A stretch of DNA of 64,000 nt from an uncultured Desulfosarcina sp. (GTDB lineage: Bacteria; Desulfobacterota; Desulfobacteria; Desulfobacterales; Desulfosarcinaceae), in the NCBI RefSeq assembly GCF_963668215.1, contig NZ_OY764190.1, forward strand, positions 4,526,001 through 4,590,000, given 5' to 3'. The position numbers and the translations under genes are program-made. How positions within the stretch are numbered: position 1 is the first letter of the stretch; every line of letters begins with the position of its first letter. Shown here piece after piece: positions 16,977 through 26,478 of this stretch. Under the pieces are notes generated by a model. The model ran no database searches. It saw only the letters and a program-made list of their open reading frames with translations, and had not been told where the DNA came from.

Positions 16977-18548
16977 ATGTGGACCAAACGGCTGAAAGCG
17001 CTGCGGATCGGCATATCGTTCGCATTCTTTGTGCTGACCGCGATTTTGTTCCTTGATTTTAGAAATGGTGTGGCCCCGTCCATCACCCGGGAAATCCTGT
17101 TCCTGCAGTTCGTGCCCTCGCTGTTGAAATTTCTGGCTACGGCGGCGGTGGGAGCGACCGGGTTTATCGCGGTCGCGATCCTCACCATTTTGTTCGGCCG
17201 CGTTTACTGCTCGACAATCTGCCCCCTGGGAACGCTCCAGGACGGAATCGGCCGCTTGTCAAAAAAGAAAAGGAAACGGCCCCGCTATAAATGGGCGACG
17301 CCCCACCCGGTGCTGCGCTATTCCATTTTTGCCCTGACGGTGCTGCTTCTGCTGGCCAGCAGCGGTTTGGCGTTGAATCTTCTCGACCCGTTCAGCATTT
17401 TCGGCCGGATTCTTACAAATCTGGTCCGGCCATTTGTACTCGTTTTCAACAATGTGGCCGCCGCCGGACTCGAACAATTCAATATTCACACCCTCTATCG
17501 GGTGCCATGGGCGGTGATCGCACCGCTGTCTGCCGGTGTCGCCCTGCTCACCCTGTTTCTGGTGGCATGGCTGTCCGCCAAGCACGGCCGCCTGTACTGC
17601 GACACCGTCTGCCCCGTGGGGGCGCTGCTCGGACTGGTTTCAAAATTCTCATTGTTTCGCATTGGTGTCGATCCGGATCGATGCACGGGATGCAACCTTT
17701 GCGTGAGCGTGTGCAAAGCCGGGTGCATCGATATCAATAAAAAAGCAATCGATTTCTCCCGCTGCGTCGGCTGCTACAACTGCTTTTCCGCCTGTAATCA
17801 TCAAGCCCTGCAATTTGAGCGCAGATGGCGAAAAAGCCTGCCTGAGACCGAACAGGACCCGGAGCGACGCGGATTCATGCTCAACTCGGCAATCTGGTTT
17901 TTGGGCGTCGCGGACCTCGGCGAGCAAACCAAACAAATCATCCAGAGCCGGCCGACGACGGTTCCCTTCCGGTTGACCAGCCCGGTCTCGCCGCCCGGCT
18001 CCAGGAGCATTGACCATTTCACCTCCACCTGTACGGCGTGCCACTTGTGCGTGAGCGCCTGTCCGTCACGGGTGATCGTGCCGTCGTTCCTCGAATTCGG
18101 TTTTCTCGGCATGATGCAGCCGCGCATGGACTATTCAGCCGGCTACTGCAATTACGACTGCACGCACTGCCTGGAGATTTGCCCGAGCGGTGCATTGCTC
18201 CCGCTGACGGCAGAAAAGAAGAAGCTGACCCAGTTGGGCGTGGCCACGTTCATCAAAGAAAATTGTGTGGTCGATACGGACAGGACGAATTGCGGCGCAT
18301 GTTCGGAGCACTGCCCCACGAAAGCGGTGAACATGGTGCCGTATCCGAACCCGACAAACAAACCACTCGTGATTCCCCAAGTAAATCCCGACATTTGCGT
18401 CGGCTGCGGCGCGTGTGAGCATGCCTGCCCCACGAAACCGTTCAAAGCCATCTATGTCGACGGCAACCCGGTCCATAAGATTGCCAAAAAGCCTTCCGAG
18501 AAACGTATCGATGAGAAGGTTGACGACAATGCCGACTTTCCGTTTTAA
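16977..18548 (+). CDS. Membrane-bound polyferredoxin (NapH/YccM-like)
   Basis: A 523-residue integral membrane iron-sulfur protein. About five hydrophobic helices in the first 230 residues carry two CxxxCP motifs (CSTICPLG and CDTVCPVG), as in NapH/NosR-type electron-transfer proteins. Several ferredoxin-type sets follow: CTGCNLCVSVC, CVGCYNCFSAC, CTACHLCVSAC, CNYDCTHCLEIC, CGACSEHC and CVGCGACEHAC. It should move electrons between the quinol pool or membrane and the exported DUF362 partner; donor and acceptor are unknown. The gene follows the DUF362 gene by four bases. No terminator of its own is obvious beyond the shared hairpin at 18661-18697. Confidence 0.88.
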   Translation: MWTKRLKALRIGISFAFFVLTAILFLDFRNGVAPSITREILFLQFVPSLLKFLATAAVGATGFIAVAILTILFGRVYCSTICPLGTLQDGIGRLSKKKRKRPRYKWATPHPVLRYSIFALTVLLLLASSGLALNLLDPFSIFGRILTNLVRPFVLVFNNVAAAGLEQFNIHTLYRVPWAVIAPLSAGVALLTLFLVAWLSAKHGRLYCDTVCPVGALLGLVSKFSLFRIGVDPDRCTGCNLCVSVCKAGCIDINKKAIDFSRCVGCYNCFSACNHQALQFERRWRKSLPETEQDPERRGFMLNSAIWFLGVADLGEQTKQIIQSRPTTVPFRLTSPVSPPGSRSIDHFTSTCTACHLCVSACPSRVIVPSFLEFGFLGMMQPRMDYSAGYCNYDCTHCLEICPSGALLPLTAEKKKLTQLGVATFIKENCVVDTDRTNCGACSEHCPTKAVNMVPYPNPTNKPLVIPQVNPDICVGCGACEHACPTKPFKAIYVDGNPVHKIAKKPSEKRIDEKVDDNADFPF

Positions 18549-18660
18549 CAAATGACTTGAAAGAAGAATTCCGAAGAACGAGAAAAATGAGATGTGTCAA
18601 AGATGAAATGAACGCTTGATTTCGCTTTTTTCTATAACATGCTGGAAAAAAATGCAAAAA

Positions 18661-18697
18661 AAAACCGCCCAGCTGCGCCATGCCCCCAGGCGGTTTT
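18661..18697 (-). terminator. Bidirectional terminator
   Basis: AAAACCGCC (18661-18669) pairs with GGCGGTTTT (18689-18697). On the minus strand the stem is followed by a long T-run (plus-strand A-run 18654-18664), so it terminates the saccharopine gene set. In the plus direction it may also stop the polyferredoxin transcript. Confidence 0.75.
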
Positions 18698-18714
18698 CAT
18701 TCAGGTATGCACGG

Positions 18715-19853
18715 TTATTGGATCTCTTCCACGGACTCCTTGTAGACCACGCCGCGGTCGGCCAGGCCCTTGAGGATAAAATCCATGCAGTCTGCACGGG
18801 CACCGATGGTTTCCGGCGCGATCACCCCCTTTTCGGCGAAAAGCCCTTCCAGGAGCATTCGGGCGGTTACTGTGGCGGTGTAGCCGGTGGTGCGGGCCAT
18901 GGAGTGGACCTTGGTTGCCGGATCATAGCGATCGAACATATCCCAGGTAAACCGTGTCTGTTTGCCGGCCTTTTCTCCCTGGACAACGATCTGCATCACC
19001 GTGAGGTCGACCTCGCCTTCATTGAGCTTCCACATGGGAAAGAGCAGTTTGGCGGTCATGTCCACCGGTCGGATTTTCACTCCGTTGATTTCGACGGGCT
19101 CGGTATCGAAGAAGCCCGATTCGCGCAGCATGATCATCTTTTCGATATGACCCGGGTAGCGCAGGGTTTTTTCCTTCATGTTGGGGATGTCGAGATTTTT
19201 GTACAACGAACGCAGGCCGTCGGTATTGAACGCTTCCAGCGTGCCGATGCCGGGAAAGTCGATGTACTCCGGATCGCTCAGGGCCGGTCGCTCGACAAGG
19301 GCTCCGTTTCCATGTAAAAGGCGGGACGGGTGTATTCCTCGATCACATCGATGGGCGAGAACACGGCCTTGTACTCATAGGGCCACTGGCGGATTTCCGG
19401 AAGCCCGCCGACATAAATGATGGCCGAATCGGTTTTGTCCAGCCGGCTGTGGCTGTAGCTCATCAGCATGTTGCTCATGCCCGGTGCCACACCGCAATCC
19501 ACCACGGCAGTGACGCCGTTTTCTTTGGCCAGGTTATCCAGCGTAAAGGGGTCTTCGGGGCAAAAGGCGATATCGACCACATTCTTCTTGGCCTCGATGA
19601 TGGTCTTCAACGTGGCAAAACCCATGAAGCCGGGAACGGCGTTGATCACCATGTCCGCCGGTGCAATGATCCTGTTGATCGTCGCCGGGTCGGAAAGATC
19701 GGCCTGAACGGTTTCGATGTTGCCTGTTTTTTCAAGTCTGGAAAGGACGTTTTCGCTGATGTCGGCGACGGCCACCCGGTGGGTGCCATCGGCGGCCAGA
19801 TCTTTTGCCATGGGGCCGCCGACCAGGCCGGCGCCTAGAACGATAATATGCAT
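18715..19853 (-). pseudogene. Saccharopine/lysine dehydrogenase-family protein broken by a -1 frameshift
   Basis: The N-terminal part (ATG 19853, MHIIVLGAGLVGGPMAKDLA, a Rossmann GxGxxG) reads to FYMET and then into a stop. The rest, ending in KESVEEIQ, continues in another frame. One extra G in coding ACGGAGCC (plus-strand CC at 19304-19305) restores METGALVERPALSDPEYIDF and a protein of about 379 residues. The length and two-domain order match lysine 6-dehydrogenase and short saccharopine dehydrogenases. It is the third such gene in a row, after a lysine-ketoglutarate-reductase-like and a saccharopine-dehydrogenase-like gene, so a lysine catabolic role is likely. The defect may be a sequencing error. 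Confidence 0.82.
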
Positions 19854-20023
19854 GTAAGTTCTCCGTGTAGTTTTGTAAGCTTGTTAAAAAATAAAACACG
19901 CCTGCCTTGCCGGGCGCCCGGCGACAGCGGCATCACAACCCCGAAAAGCGGTTGAGGTGGGCGATGGCAAAGCGGTTTTCCGTGATTTGGCCGGTTCCCA
20001 GCCGTTGCATGAATGGCGAGACG

Positions 20024-21337
20024 TTAGCCATCCAGATGTTCCTTCAGGTAGCTGAAGCGCTCGGTCAGCTTGCCATTGTATACGATGGTCGCCCGCTGAA
20101 GCTCGGGCGGCAGTCCGGAAGTCTCGAGACTGGCATGATAGTCGGCCTTGATCAGCGCCGGCAAAAACGGCCGGAGCTGGTTGCTGAAAAAAGTCGACGA
20201 GTCGTTGGGCAATTCGCAGGGCAGATTGTCCACGGCCAGCAGTACAATCCCGTTTCCTAAATGGCCGTCGCTGACGGTGCCGGCAATCGGGTCCGCCTGG
20301 TAGGCCGGCATGTCGCTGCTGGTGGATTTGACGTTGCACTCGATGGATCCGTTCGTATCGCAGGTAATGTCGGCGATGCCGGCCAGCTTCATTTCCGGGC
20401 CGGCTTCGGCCAGACGCTTCAATCCCTGCCAGGTGACAAACCGGGGGTACCGCTTTTCCCAATACACCGCGTTGACCAGCAGGGTGAAGCTGGGCAGGAA
20501 TCGTTCGAAACGACTTTTGTAGCGCTCGGGGTGGGTAAAATACTCATTCAGGTCGAACGCGGCGCCGGTGGCCGTCGGTTCGACCAGGTCCTGTTCCTTG
20601 AATACCGTCAGGTAAACGGTGTGGCGGTTCCCGCGTCCCTCGCTGACGAAGGCGTTGATTTCATCGGCCGCAATCCGCTCGACGGGCAGGCAATCGAAAA
20701 TCTCCTGGGCGCCGCCGGATACGTTGCCGTAGCCCAGGATGCCGATGGTAAACGGGCACAGCGGCTCGGGGAAACCCTCTTTTTCGATGACCCGGCCGAT
20801 GTCGGCCAGGTGCTTATGCGCCGCTTCCACGGAATCGTACTGATGAGCCCTGCGGACGGCGGCAAACGGGGTGTCGATGCCTTTAGCGGCCCAGTACTCG
20901 CCCATGAGGGAGAGGATGTCGATGGCCCCGGCATGTCCGGCATAGGGGCCGAAGTAGATCAGGCGGCGCCCCTGGTCATCGGTGATTTTCTCGTAATCGA
21001 TTAGGGTGGAGCCGCTGTCCATGATCCGCTTGAGCAGCGGCATGTTGTCCTTTTGTCCCTTGATGGTATGGGAAAAGAAAACATAGGTTTTATCGTCCAG
21101 GAGCTTTTCAATGGGAATTTCCTTGACCCCCAGAATAACATCGCCGTCTTCCATGCCCTGGCAACTGGCGGCCCCGGCCTCGGCGTATTGTTCCTGGGTG
21201 AAAAAGCGTTTGTCGGAGGTCTCTACCAAAGCCTGTCCGCCGGTCTCCCGGATCATGGACGCCAGGTCCACCGGCACCACCGGTGCGCGGCGTTCCCAGC
21301 GGTTCTTGTCTTCGGCCCGGATCATCAGTTTTTTCAT
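20024..21337 (-). CDS. Saccharopine dehydrogenase, lysine-forming type (lysine-ketoglutarate reductase domain)
   Basis: A 437-residue protein of the alanine dehydrogenase/PNT fold. It opens RAEDKNRWERRAPVVP, the N-terminal signature of LKR, with IDYEKITDDQGRRLIYFG in the middle and the nucleotide-binding ILGYGNVSGGAQEIF at about residue 200. In the degradative direction it condenses lysine with 2-oxoglutarate to saccharopine. Its stop lies immediately after the start region of the oxidising partner upstream (gap of three bases at 21338-21340), so the two subunits are separate genes here but fused in plants and animals. It is cotranscribed with both flanking dehydrogenases. Confidence 0.88.
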   Translation of the reverse strand: MKKLMIRAEDKNRWERRAPVVPVDLASMIRETGGQALVETSDKRFFTQEQYAEAGAASCQGMEDGDVILGVKEIPIEKLLDDKTYVFFSHTIKGQKDNMPLLKRIMDSGSTLIDYEKITDDQGRRLIYFGPYAGHAGAIDILSLMGEYWAAKGIDTPFAAVRRAHQYDSVEAAHKHLADIGRVIEKEGFPEPLCPFTIGILGYGNVSGGAQEIFDCLPVERIAADEINAFVSEGRGNRHTVYLTVFKEQDLVEPTATGAAFDLNEYFTHPERYKSRFERFLPSFTLLVNAVYWEKRYPRFVTWQGLKRLAEAGPEMKLAGIADITCDTNGSIECNVKSTSSDMPAYQADPIAGTVSDGHLGNGIVLLAVDNLPCELPNDSSTFFSNQLRPFLPALIKADYHASLETSGLPPELQRATIVYNGKLTERFSYLKEHLDG

Positions 21338-21340
21338 TTT

Positions 21341-22693
21341 TTAATCTCCCCAATAGCTGCGTTCGTCAGTATCCAGATTGGATTGTTTTTCCTTGAATCG
21401 AATGCCCAGCCGTTGGCATTCGTCCAGGATGGGTTCGTATATTTCAGCATGAACCGGCCTGAGTACACCGGTACGGTCGATTTTTCCATCCGCCAGCAGC
21501 GCAGCGGCGATGGCTACCGGGTAGCCAACGTTGCGCGACATGGAGCTGTCCCCTCCGGGGATGCCGCAATCGATGAGCGTGGACTGGATGCGCTGGCGCG
21601 GCAGGTCGGGGTAGAGAGCCTCGAATTCGTGATGCATCACCAGAAGGTCCATTTCACCCTCGTCATATACCAGGCGGTTTTTCAACGTGTGGGCGAACAT
21701 GTCGAAAACCGATGCCGTACCGATCTTCAGCCGACGGCCGGAAAGCAATCCCAGCCACTCCAGCTTTTTGAGGGTCAACGAGTACTCGGGGATCTTCAGG
21801 TAGGCGGCCACACCGGCCCGCACATCCGATTCCAGGCAATTGACCATGTTGGCCAGTACTTCGCGGGGGGTAACTTCATCGAAATCGAATTTCATTTTGC
21901 GGTTGAGCAGTCCCAATTTCTTGATGGAGTCCCAGGTTTCGCAGTAGCCCACGTTGCGCAGGGTGCCGCGGTAAATGCCGGAGGCATCCTCAATACCGTA
22001 AATGTCAAGGTAGGGCAAGGCATCCCGGTTGACGTAGGCCTCGAAGACACCGGCACCGGGAACGCTTTTGAGCCAGTAATGCCGGAACAATTGCTCTCCG
22101 GGCACTTCGATCACCTTGCCATGCTCCTTGTAGCGTCCGTCGTTGGTGGCTGCCATCATGGCCCCTTCGGGGCTCCAGGAGAATTTGTACCCCAAAGGAT
22201 TGTTGTTGCTCTCCAGGGCCGGCAGTCCGCCGCAGTAGGAAAAGAAACTGTCGATGCGTCCGCCTTCTTTTCTTACGGCATCGATGATTTTCATGGCGGA
22301 CATGTGGTCCAGGCCCGGATCCACACCCACTTCGTTTAGAAATACCAGTCCCTTGTCGCGGACATCGCGGTCCATGGCCTGCATCTCTCCTTTTACGTAG
22401 GAGGCGGTGACCAGATGTCTGCCGTGCGCCAGGCAGAGGCGTGCAATGACCGGGTGCAGGGTCCACGGCAGCAGGCTGACGACAATGTCGGCTTCTGCGA
22501 CCTGACCCGCCAGCCTAGTCTGGTCGTTTACATCCAGGGCAACGGCCCGGCCGTTGGCATGGTCGCCGATGATGGCTGCTGCTTTCCCGGCCTCCTGGTC
22601 GGCCAAGATCACCTGCAAATCTTTTCTGTCCAGCAGGTAGCGGACGGCAGGCCGGGCCACCAGACCGGCACCCAGCACCAGAATTTTTTTCAT
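21341..22693 (-). CDS. Saccharopine dehydrogenase (glutamate-forming)
   Basis: A 450-residue cytosolic enzyme that oxidises saccharopine to glutamate and aminoadipate semialdehyde. The Rossmann start is KKILVLGAGLVARPAVRYL. Then come VVSLLPWTLHPVIA, NEVGVDPGLDHMSAMKIID, and a C-terminal catalytic domain of the expected length. The ATG at 22693 has a GGAGG site. It heads the three-gene saccharopine set. A TrmB-type regulator lies directly upstream on the same strand. Confidence 0.92.
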   Translation of the reverse strand: MKKILVLGAGLVARPAVRYLLDRKDLQVILADQEAGKAAAIIGDHANGRAVALDVNDQTRLAGQVAEADIVVSLLPWTLHPVIARLCLAHGRHLVTASYVKGEMQAMDRDVRDKGLVFLNEVGVDPGLDHMSAMKIIDAVRKEGGRIDSFFSYCGGLPALESNNNPLGYKFSWSPEGAMMAATNDGRYKEHGKVIEVPGEQLFRHYWLKSVPGAGVFEAYVNRDALPYLDIYGIEDASGIYRGTLRNVGYCETWDSIKKLGLLNRKMKFDFDEVTPREVLANMVNCLESDVRAGVAAYLKIPEYSLTLKKLEWLGLLSGRRLKIGTASVFDMFAHTLKNRLVYDEGEMDLLVMHHEFEALYPDLPRQRIQSTLIDCGIPGGDSSMSRNVGYPVAIAAALLADGKIDRTGVLRPVHAEIYEPILDECQRLGIRFKEKQSNLDTDERSYWGD

Positions 22694-22726
22694 GATATCC
22701 CTCCTGCAGGCGATTTTTCGAACCGC

Positions 22727-23515
22727 CTACATATCTTTCTGAATGATTTCATACAGCCTTGTTTCCTCTTCGTCCAACACCTGATGCAGGGTGTGGGTCT
22801 TATATAGAAAGTAGTGAAAAAAGTCGTGGCGCAGGCTGTCCCGGCCGGAGATGACGAACCATCGGTTGCGGCCCCAGTTGATGCGCGACGCTTCGATATT
22901 TTCCGGGACGAACATGCCGCCCATGAATTCCTCCTTGTCCACGACCAGGTCGAAGGATCGCCCGCCAAGGTACTGCTCCACGGTTTCATGCTGCGGGTGA
23001 ATCACCTGGATGGAAACGGTTTTGGCAAAGGGCGCCATGAAGATGCATTTCACCTGAACCCCTCTGCGTTCAGCCTTTTTCAGGGATTCGACAAGGCTTT
23101 CAGCCTCTTCGGGGAAAAGACGGATATAGATTTCCGAGCGGGACCCGCCGATCATCTCCCTAGCCTTGCCCAGCACCCGCCGATATCCGGTCAGAGTCCA
23201 GATAAAATCGTGTTCGGCCGGTTCCTGAACTTCATTGGCCAGGGTTTCCAGACGGGCGAGGTCTTTTTCATGGTTGCGCCGCAGCAGTTTGATCAATTCC
23301 TCGGGGGGCAGGGGGGCGAAAAGTCCTTTGCCGACCTCGTTTACGAATCCATTTGCCTTGAGTGTCCGCAAAACGTCGTAGATGCGGGCGCGGGCAACGC
23401 CCGATTGCCTGCTCAACTGGGACCCGTTGACGGGATGGTTCTGCAGCAGCGTCAGATAGGTGGTAACGGCGTTGTCGGACAAACCGATATGTTTCAGGTT
23501 GTAGGCTTTTTGCAT
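22727..23515 (-). CDS. TrmB-family transcriptional regulator
   Basis: A 262-residue regulator with an N-terminal winged helix-turn-helix (about residues 10-75: LSDNAVTTYLTLLQNHPVNGSQLSRQSGVARARIYDVLRTL, shown in part). A short coiled coil and a PLD-like TrmB effector domain (SEIYIRLFPEEAESLVESL onward) follow. TrmB proteins are common in archaea, where they sense sugars; here the neighbours point to lysine or saccharopine. The ATG at 23515 has GGAAGAA in front; an upstream GTG at 23536 has no ribosome site. It probably regulates the downstream saccharopine genes and itself. Confidence 0.85.
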   Translation of the reverse strand: MQKAYNLKHIGLSDNAVTTYLTLLQNHPVNGSQLSRQSGVARARIYDVLRTLKANGFVNEVGKGLFAPLPPEELIKLLRRNHEKDLARLETLANEVQEPAEHDFIWTLTGYRRVLGKAREMIGGSRSEIYIRLFPEEAESLVESLKKAERRGVQVKCIFMAPFAKTVSIQVIHPQHETVEQYLGGRSFDLVVDKEEFMGGMFVPENIEASRINWGRNRWFVISGRDSLRHDFFHYFLYKTHTLHQVLDEEETRLYEIIQKDM

Positions 23516-23691
23516 CGTTTCTTCCAGTGTTGTCACGTTCAGTACAACATTTTCGATTATCAGCGCCCATCGCTGTTGTCAAGCGAATGCCGACGGATGA
23601 TTTTATCGTTGAATTCGGCTTTGCTTGCCGGTATCAATATAAAAACGAGCGCTTGAGCGTTTACTTGCCATCAATCAAGGAGGACGATTCC

Positions 23692-24051
23692 ATGAAACCC
23701 ACCCGCCGATTCTCTTTTTTCTCCGGCAGGATGCTGATGATCGTTGTCGTTGCAGCCGTCCTTGTGTCCGGGTGCGCCCTGCGGCCGACCGTGACGGGCA
23801 AATGGCAGGATGTAAAAGGACCCGCCACCGTTCATTTTGAAGCCGACGGTGTTTTTCATGCCGTGGACAACGAGGGCATGGCGGTTTCCGGAACCTATCG
23901 CTTAACGGGTGCCGACGGAATCCAGTTCGAGGTCGACTACGGTGAAGCCCAAAACGAGATCATCCAGGCTCGGATGATTCTTGAGGAGGACCGTATGGTA
24001 CTGATATTCTCCGAGGGTGATGAAGTCGAAACCTATCGGCGCTTGCCCTGA
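23692..24051 (+). CDS. Small lipoprotein
   Basis: A 119-residue exported lipoprotein: basic start, hydrophobic stretch, lipobox VSGC (Cys about residue 28). The mature part (GKWQDVKGPATVHFEADGVFHAVDNEG...) alternates beta-strand-like segments and resembles small lipocalin-like META/DUF domains that report 'GTYRLTG' and 'EVETYRRL'. No enzymatic residue is apparent. The ATG follows AAGGAGG. The function is unknown. Confidence 0.75.
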   Translation: MKPTRRFSFFSGRMLMIVVVAAVLVSGCALRPTVTGKWQDVKGPATVHFEADGVFHAVDNEGMAVSGTYRLTGADGIQFEVDYGEAQNEIIQARMILEEDRMVLIFSEGDEVETYRRLP

Positions 24052-24521
24052 CAGCTTGCTGGATACGGAAAACCGGGAATATGGACGGCGGTTGAAGATT
24101 TTCTTCTTCAAGCGCCGTTTCCTTCTTGGATTGAATTTCATGCCAAAGGTCGATGGGAACGTTTGGGTGTTTATGGGTGCGTTTTTTGGGAAGAGCCGGC
24201 TCTTTTTGTGCATGATTAACCCGTCGAAGTCAATCTCGAGACGAACAGGAGGTGGCAGGATACGCAGAAGCGATTAACTTAATTTTTGACCCTTTTGCCA
24301 ACCATTTGACGCCTGCCCGCAGTATAACCATTTTGAATGCTCGCCGGATACCCCGATACTGTGGGCTCTTTTCCCTTCATGAATGGTGCCGTTCTGTGGC
24401 ATGGAATTTGTACCGGTCTTTCCCAGACTTTGGATTGTTGGTCGAAATCGAGCGAATACCATTTCGACGCCCTCGGCCGGGCGAACCCGCCGGACCGATG
24501 GGCAGTTGACGGGGAGCGAGA
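24052..24521. other. Intergenic region, no supported gene
   Basis: About 470 bases with several short overlapping open frames on both strands, none with a ribosome site or recognisable product. A weak sigma54-like word, TGGCAT-N5-TTGTA, lies at about 24395-24410 but lacks the critical GC of the -12 element. The region probably holds the promoter of the PilZ protein. Confidence 0.5.
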
Positions 24522-25883
24522 ATGTCTTTTTTCACGGGAAAGGAAGATATGGGACAGGAAGCGAGTCTGAGACTGCTGGATCTTGCGCCGGAGGCCACCA
24601 TCGACGACGCCAACCGGGCGTACGGCTATCTTCACCGGATGGTAGATATGTTTCACAAGGAGGCCGGAGAAGAAGACCGGGGCAGCCGGGAGGAAGACAT
24701 GGACCTGCTGACCTGCGCCTACGAAAAGGCGGTGGCCTTAATCTCTGACCGCCATTCGTCATTCGGACCACAGGAATCGGCGTTATCTCCGGAACCGAAG
24801 ACGGCTGTTTCCGAATCCGCGGATCTGCACTTCACCGTCAATTTCCCTGCCGAGGTGGATAAAAGCGGCGCTTCGAATGACGCTTCCCTGCCCGAGCCGA
24901 ACCCCCGAACCATTCAAGATGCCATTTCCATCACTGCACGGCGCCTGCGGCAGACAGAAGCTGCCCTGCCGGGGGCCAGAGAGGCGGTAGACGCGGCTTT
25001 GACCGCGGCCCGCGACGCCGAACGCCGGCATGAGCGGGCCCGACAGGCCCGCGTCAGCGCCGAGATTGCCGCCAAATCGGCCCAAAGCCGGGTGCTCCTG
25101 CTGGAGATCGAAGCCAAGCGCGCCATGGAAGAGGCCATTGCCATAGCGGAAAAGGCCCGCGACCGGGTAGTGGCTGCCAAACAGGCGGCCGGTCAGGCCA
25201 GAAAGGAAGCGGAAGTCGCCCATAAGGAGGCCGAACGCGTCCGGCGGTCGGAAGAGACGGCCGCCGCCCAGGTCGTTTGTGCCGAAGACTGCCTGGAAAA
25301 AGAGAAACATCGACTCCAGACCTTGACCCATAACCTGCTGCAAACCCGCGAACGGATGAAACTGTTTGCGGATACGGATAAGGGCGCCCAAGATCCGGGA
25401 AAAGAGTCGATCGTTGGACCTCGGAAAAGGCCCGGCATTGCCCGAAAAGTGGACCCCAAACAAAGCGATCGCCAGCGTGTTCTGAACGACCTGCTGGAAA
25501 TCGAAGCCTCGCTGCAGTCGAAAAAACAGGATTCCGTGCGCCCTCAACCCGTCGCCGAAGCTTTGCAGGGATCGGTCGATCCCGGCTCCGAACGAAGACA
25601 ACACCATCGGGTTGTTTACCCGCCGCACTGCTGCCCGGTGCTTTCCATGGAGGGGCGGTCCATTCCCATCATCGACATGAGCACCGCCGGTATGCGGCTG
25701 TCGCCCGATGTTGCCACGCCTGACCTGCGCATCGTTCGCGGGATGGTGGTGTTTGACGATGGCCAGCCGCTACCGGTGACGGGCAGGGTCGTTCGGCAGG
25801 ATGACCGCGGTCTGGGCCTGAAGCTGGTCACCCGCATCGGCGACCGGATTCTCGCCCGGGAGCGCATGCGTCTTTGCGCCTGA
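24522..25883 (+). CDS. J-like/coiled-coil/PilZ domain protein
   Basis: A 453-residue cytosolic protein in three parts. Residues about 10-75 (LRLLDLAPEATIDDANRAYGYL ... CAYEKAVALI) resemble a degenerate DnaJ-like helical domain without the HPD motif. Residues about 125-275 are an Ala/Glu/Arg-rich long coiled coil. Residues about 355-450 form a PilZ domain with ERRQHHRV (RxxxR) and DMSTAG (DxSxxG), the two cyclic-di-GMP-binding motifs. It may therefore bind c-di-GMP and transmit it through the coiled coil to a partner. ATG 24522 follows GGGGAG; an ATG at 24549 is a weaker alternative. Confidence 0.82.
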   Translation: MSFFTGKEDMGQEASLRLLDLAPEATIDDANRAYGYLHRMVDMFHKEAGEEDRGSREEDMDLLTCAYEKAVALISDRHSSFGPQESALSPEPKTAVSESADLHFTVNFPAEVDKSGASNDASLPEPNPRTIQDAISITARRLRQTEAALPGAREAVDAALTAARDAERRHERARQARVSAEIAAKSAQSRVLLLEIEAKRAMEEAIAIAEKARDRVVAAKQAAGQARKEAEVAHKEAERVRRSEETAAAQVVCAEDCLEKEKHRLQTLTHNLLQTRERMKLFADTDKGAQDPGKESIVGPRKRPGIARKVDPKQSDRQRVLNDLLEIEASLQSKKQDSVRPQPVAEALQGSVDPGSERRQHHRVVYPPHCCPVLSMEGRSIPIIDMSTAGMRLSPDVATPDLRIVRGMVVFDDGQPLPVTGRVVRQDDRGLGLKLVTRIGDRILARERMRLCA

Positions 25884-26021
25884 AACGGATGCTTTTCGAG
25901 CATTCCCCCGTAGCGTCCGATACTGCCGCTTTTTTCTCGCGGTGTCTTGACAGCTTTGAAAGAAAAGCTTATTTGTTCTGTTTCGAAAATAACCATTGCG
26001 GGTTTTTTGAAGGGACGGAAC

Positions 26022-26456
26022 ATGACACAGATCCAGGCAGCGATGTCGGAGGAAGCCAAATCCATCGAGGCGATGCTGACGGCATCCGGCTATTCCAAAA
26101 CGGCTATCGATTACTACATTAACAAGCCGCATATGGGGCATATCCCCGATGCGGATATCGCCTCCAATATGACCGGCACCTGCGGTGACACCATGGGCAT
26201 CACCATCCGGATGAACGGTGGCGTCATCGAGGATGTCAAATACCAGGTGATGGGATGTGCCGGCGCCATCTCCGCCGCCATGGCGGTGGTGGACCTGATC
26301 AAGGGCAAGGATCTGGACTACGCGCGGTCCATCGATGACGGCACGGTGTTCAAGGTGCTCGAAGAGATTCCCGTCAAAAAGCATCACTGCATCCAACTCG
26401 CCGTCAAAACCCTGCACAAGGCGCTGGACGCCCACAATCTGAAACAGTCCGCCTGA
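26022..26456 (+). CDS. IscU/NifU-like iron-sulfur scaffold protein
   Basis: A 144-residue scaffold-type protein with the three conserved Cys regions of IscU/NifU N-domains: TGTCGDTMG, VMGCAGAISAAM and KKHHCIQLAVKTLHKAL. It would assemble and hand over iron-sulfur clusters. It stands outside any isc/nif operon; the usual cysteine desulfurase is not adjacent. The start at 26022 follows AAGGGACGG. A strong terminator follows, so it is a single-gene transcript. Confidence 0.85.
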   Translation: MTQIQAAMSEEAKSIEAMLTASGYSKTAIDYYINKPHMGHIPDADIASNMTGTCGDTMGITIRMNGGVIEDVKYQVMGCAGAISAAMAVVDLIKGKDLDYARSIDDGTVFKVLEEIPVKKHHCIQLAVKTLHKALDAHNLKQSA

Positions 26457-26478
26457 GTTTCTTTCCGACAGAGAAATC

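Noticed and set aside
24395..24410. Sigma54 promoter TGGCAT-N5-TTGTA
   Set aside because: The essential GC of the -12 element is absent and no sigma54 target fits.
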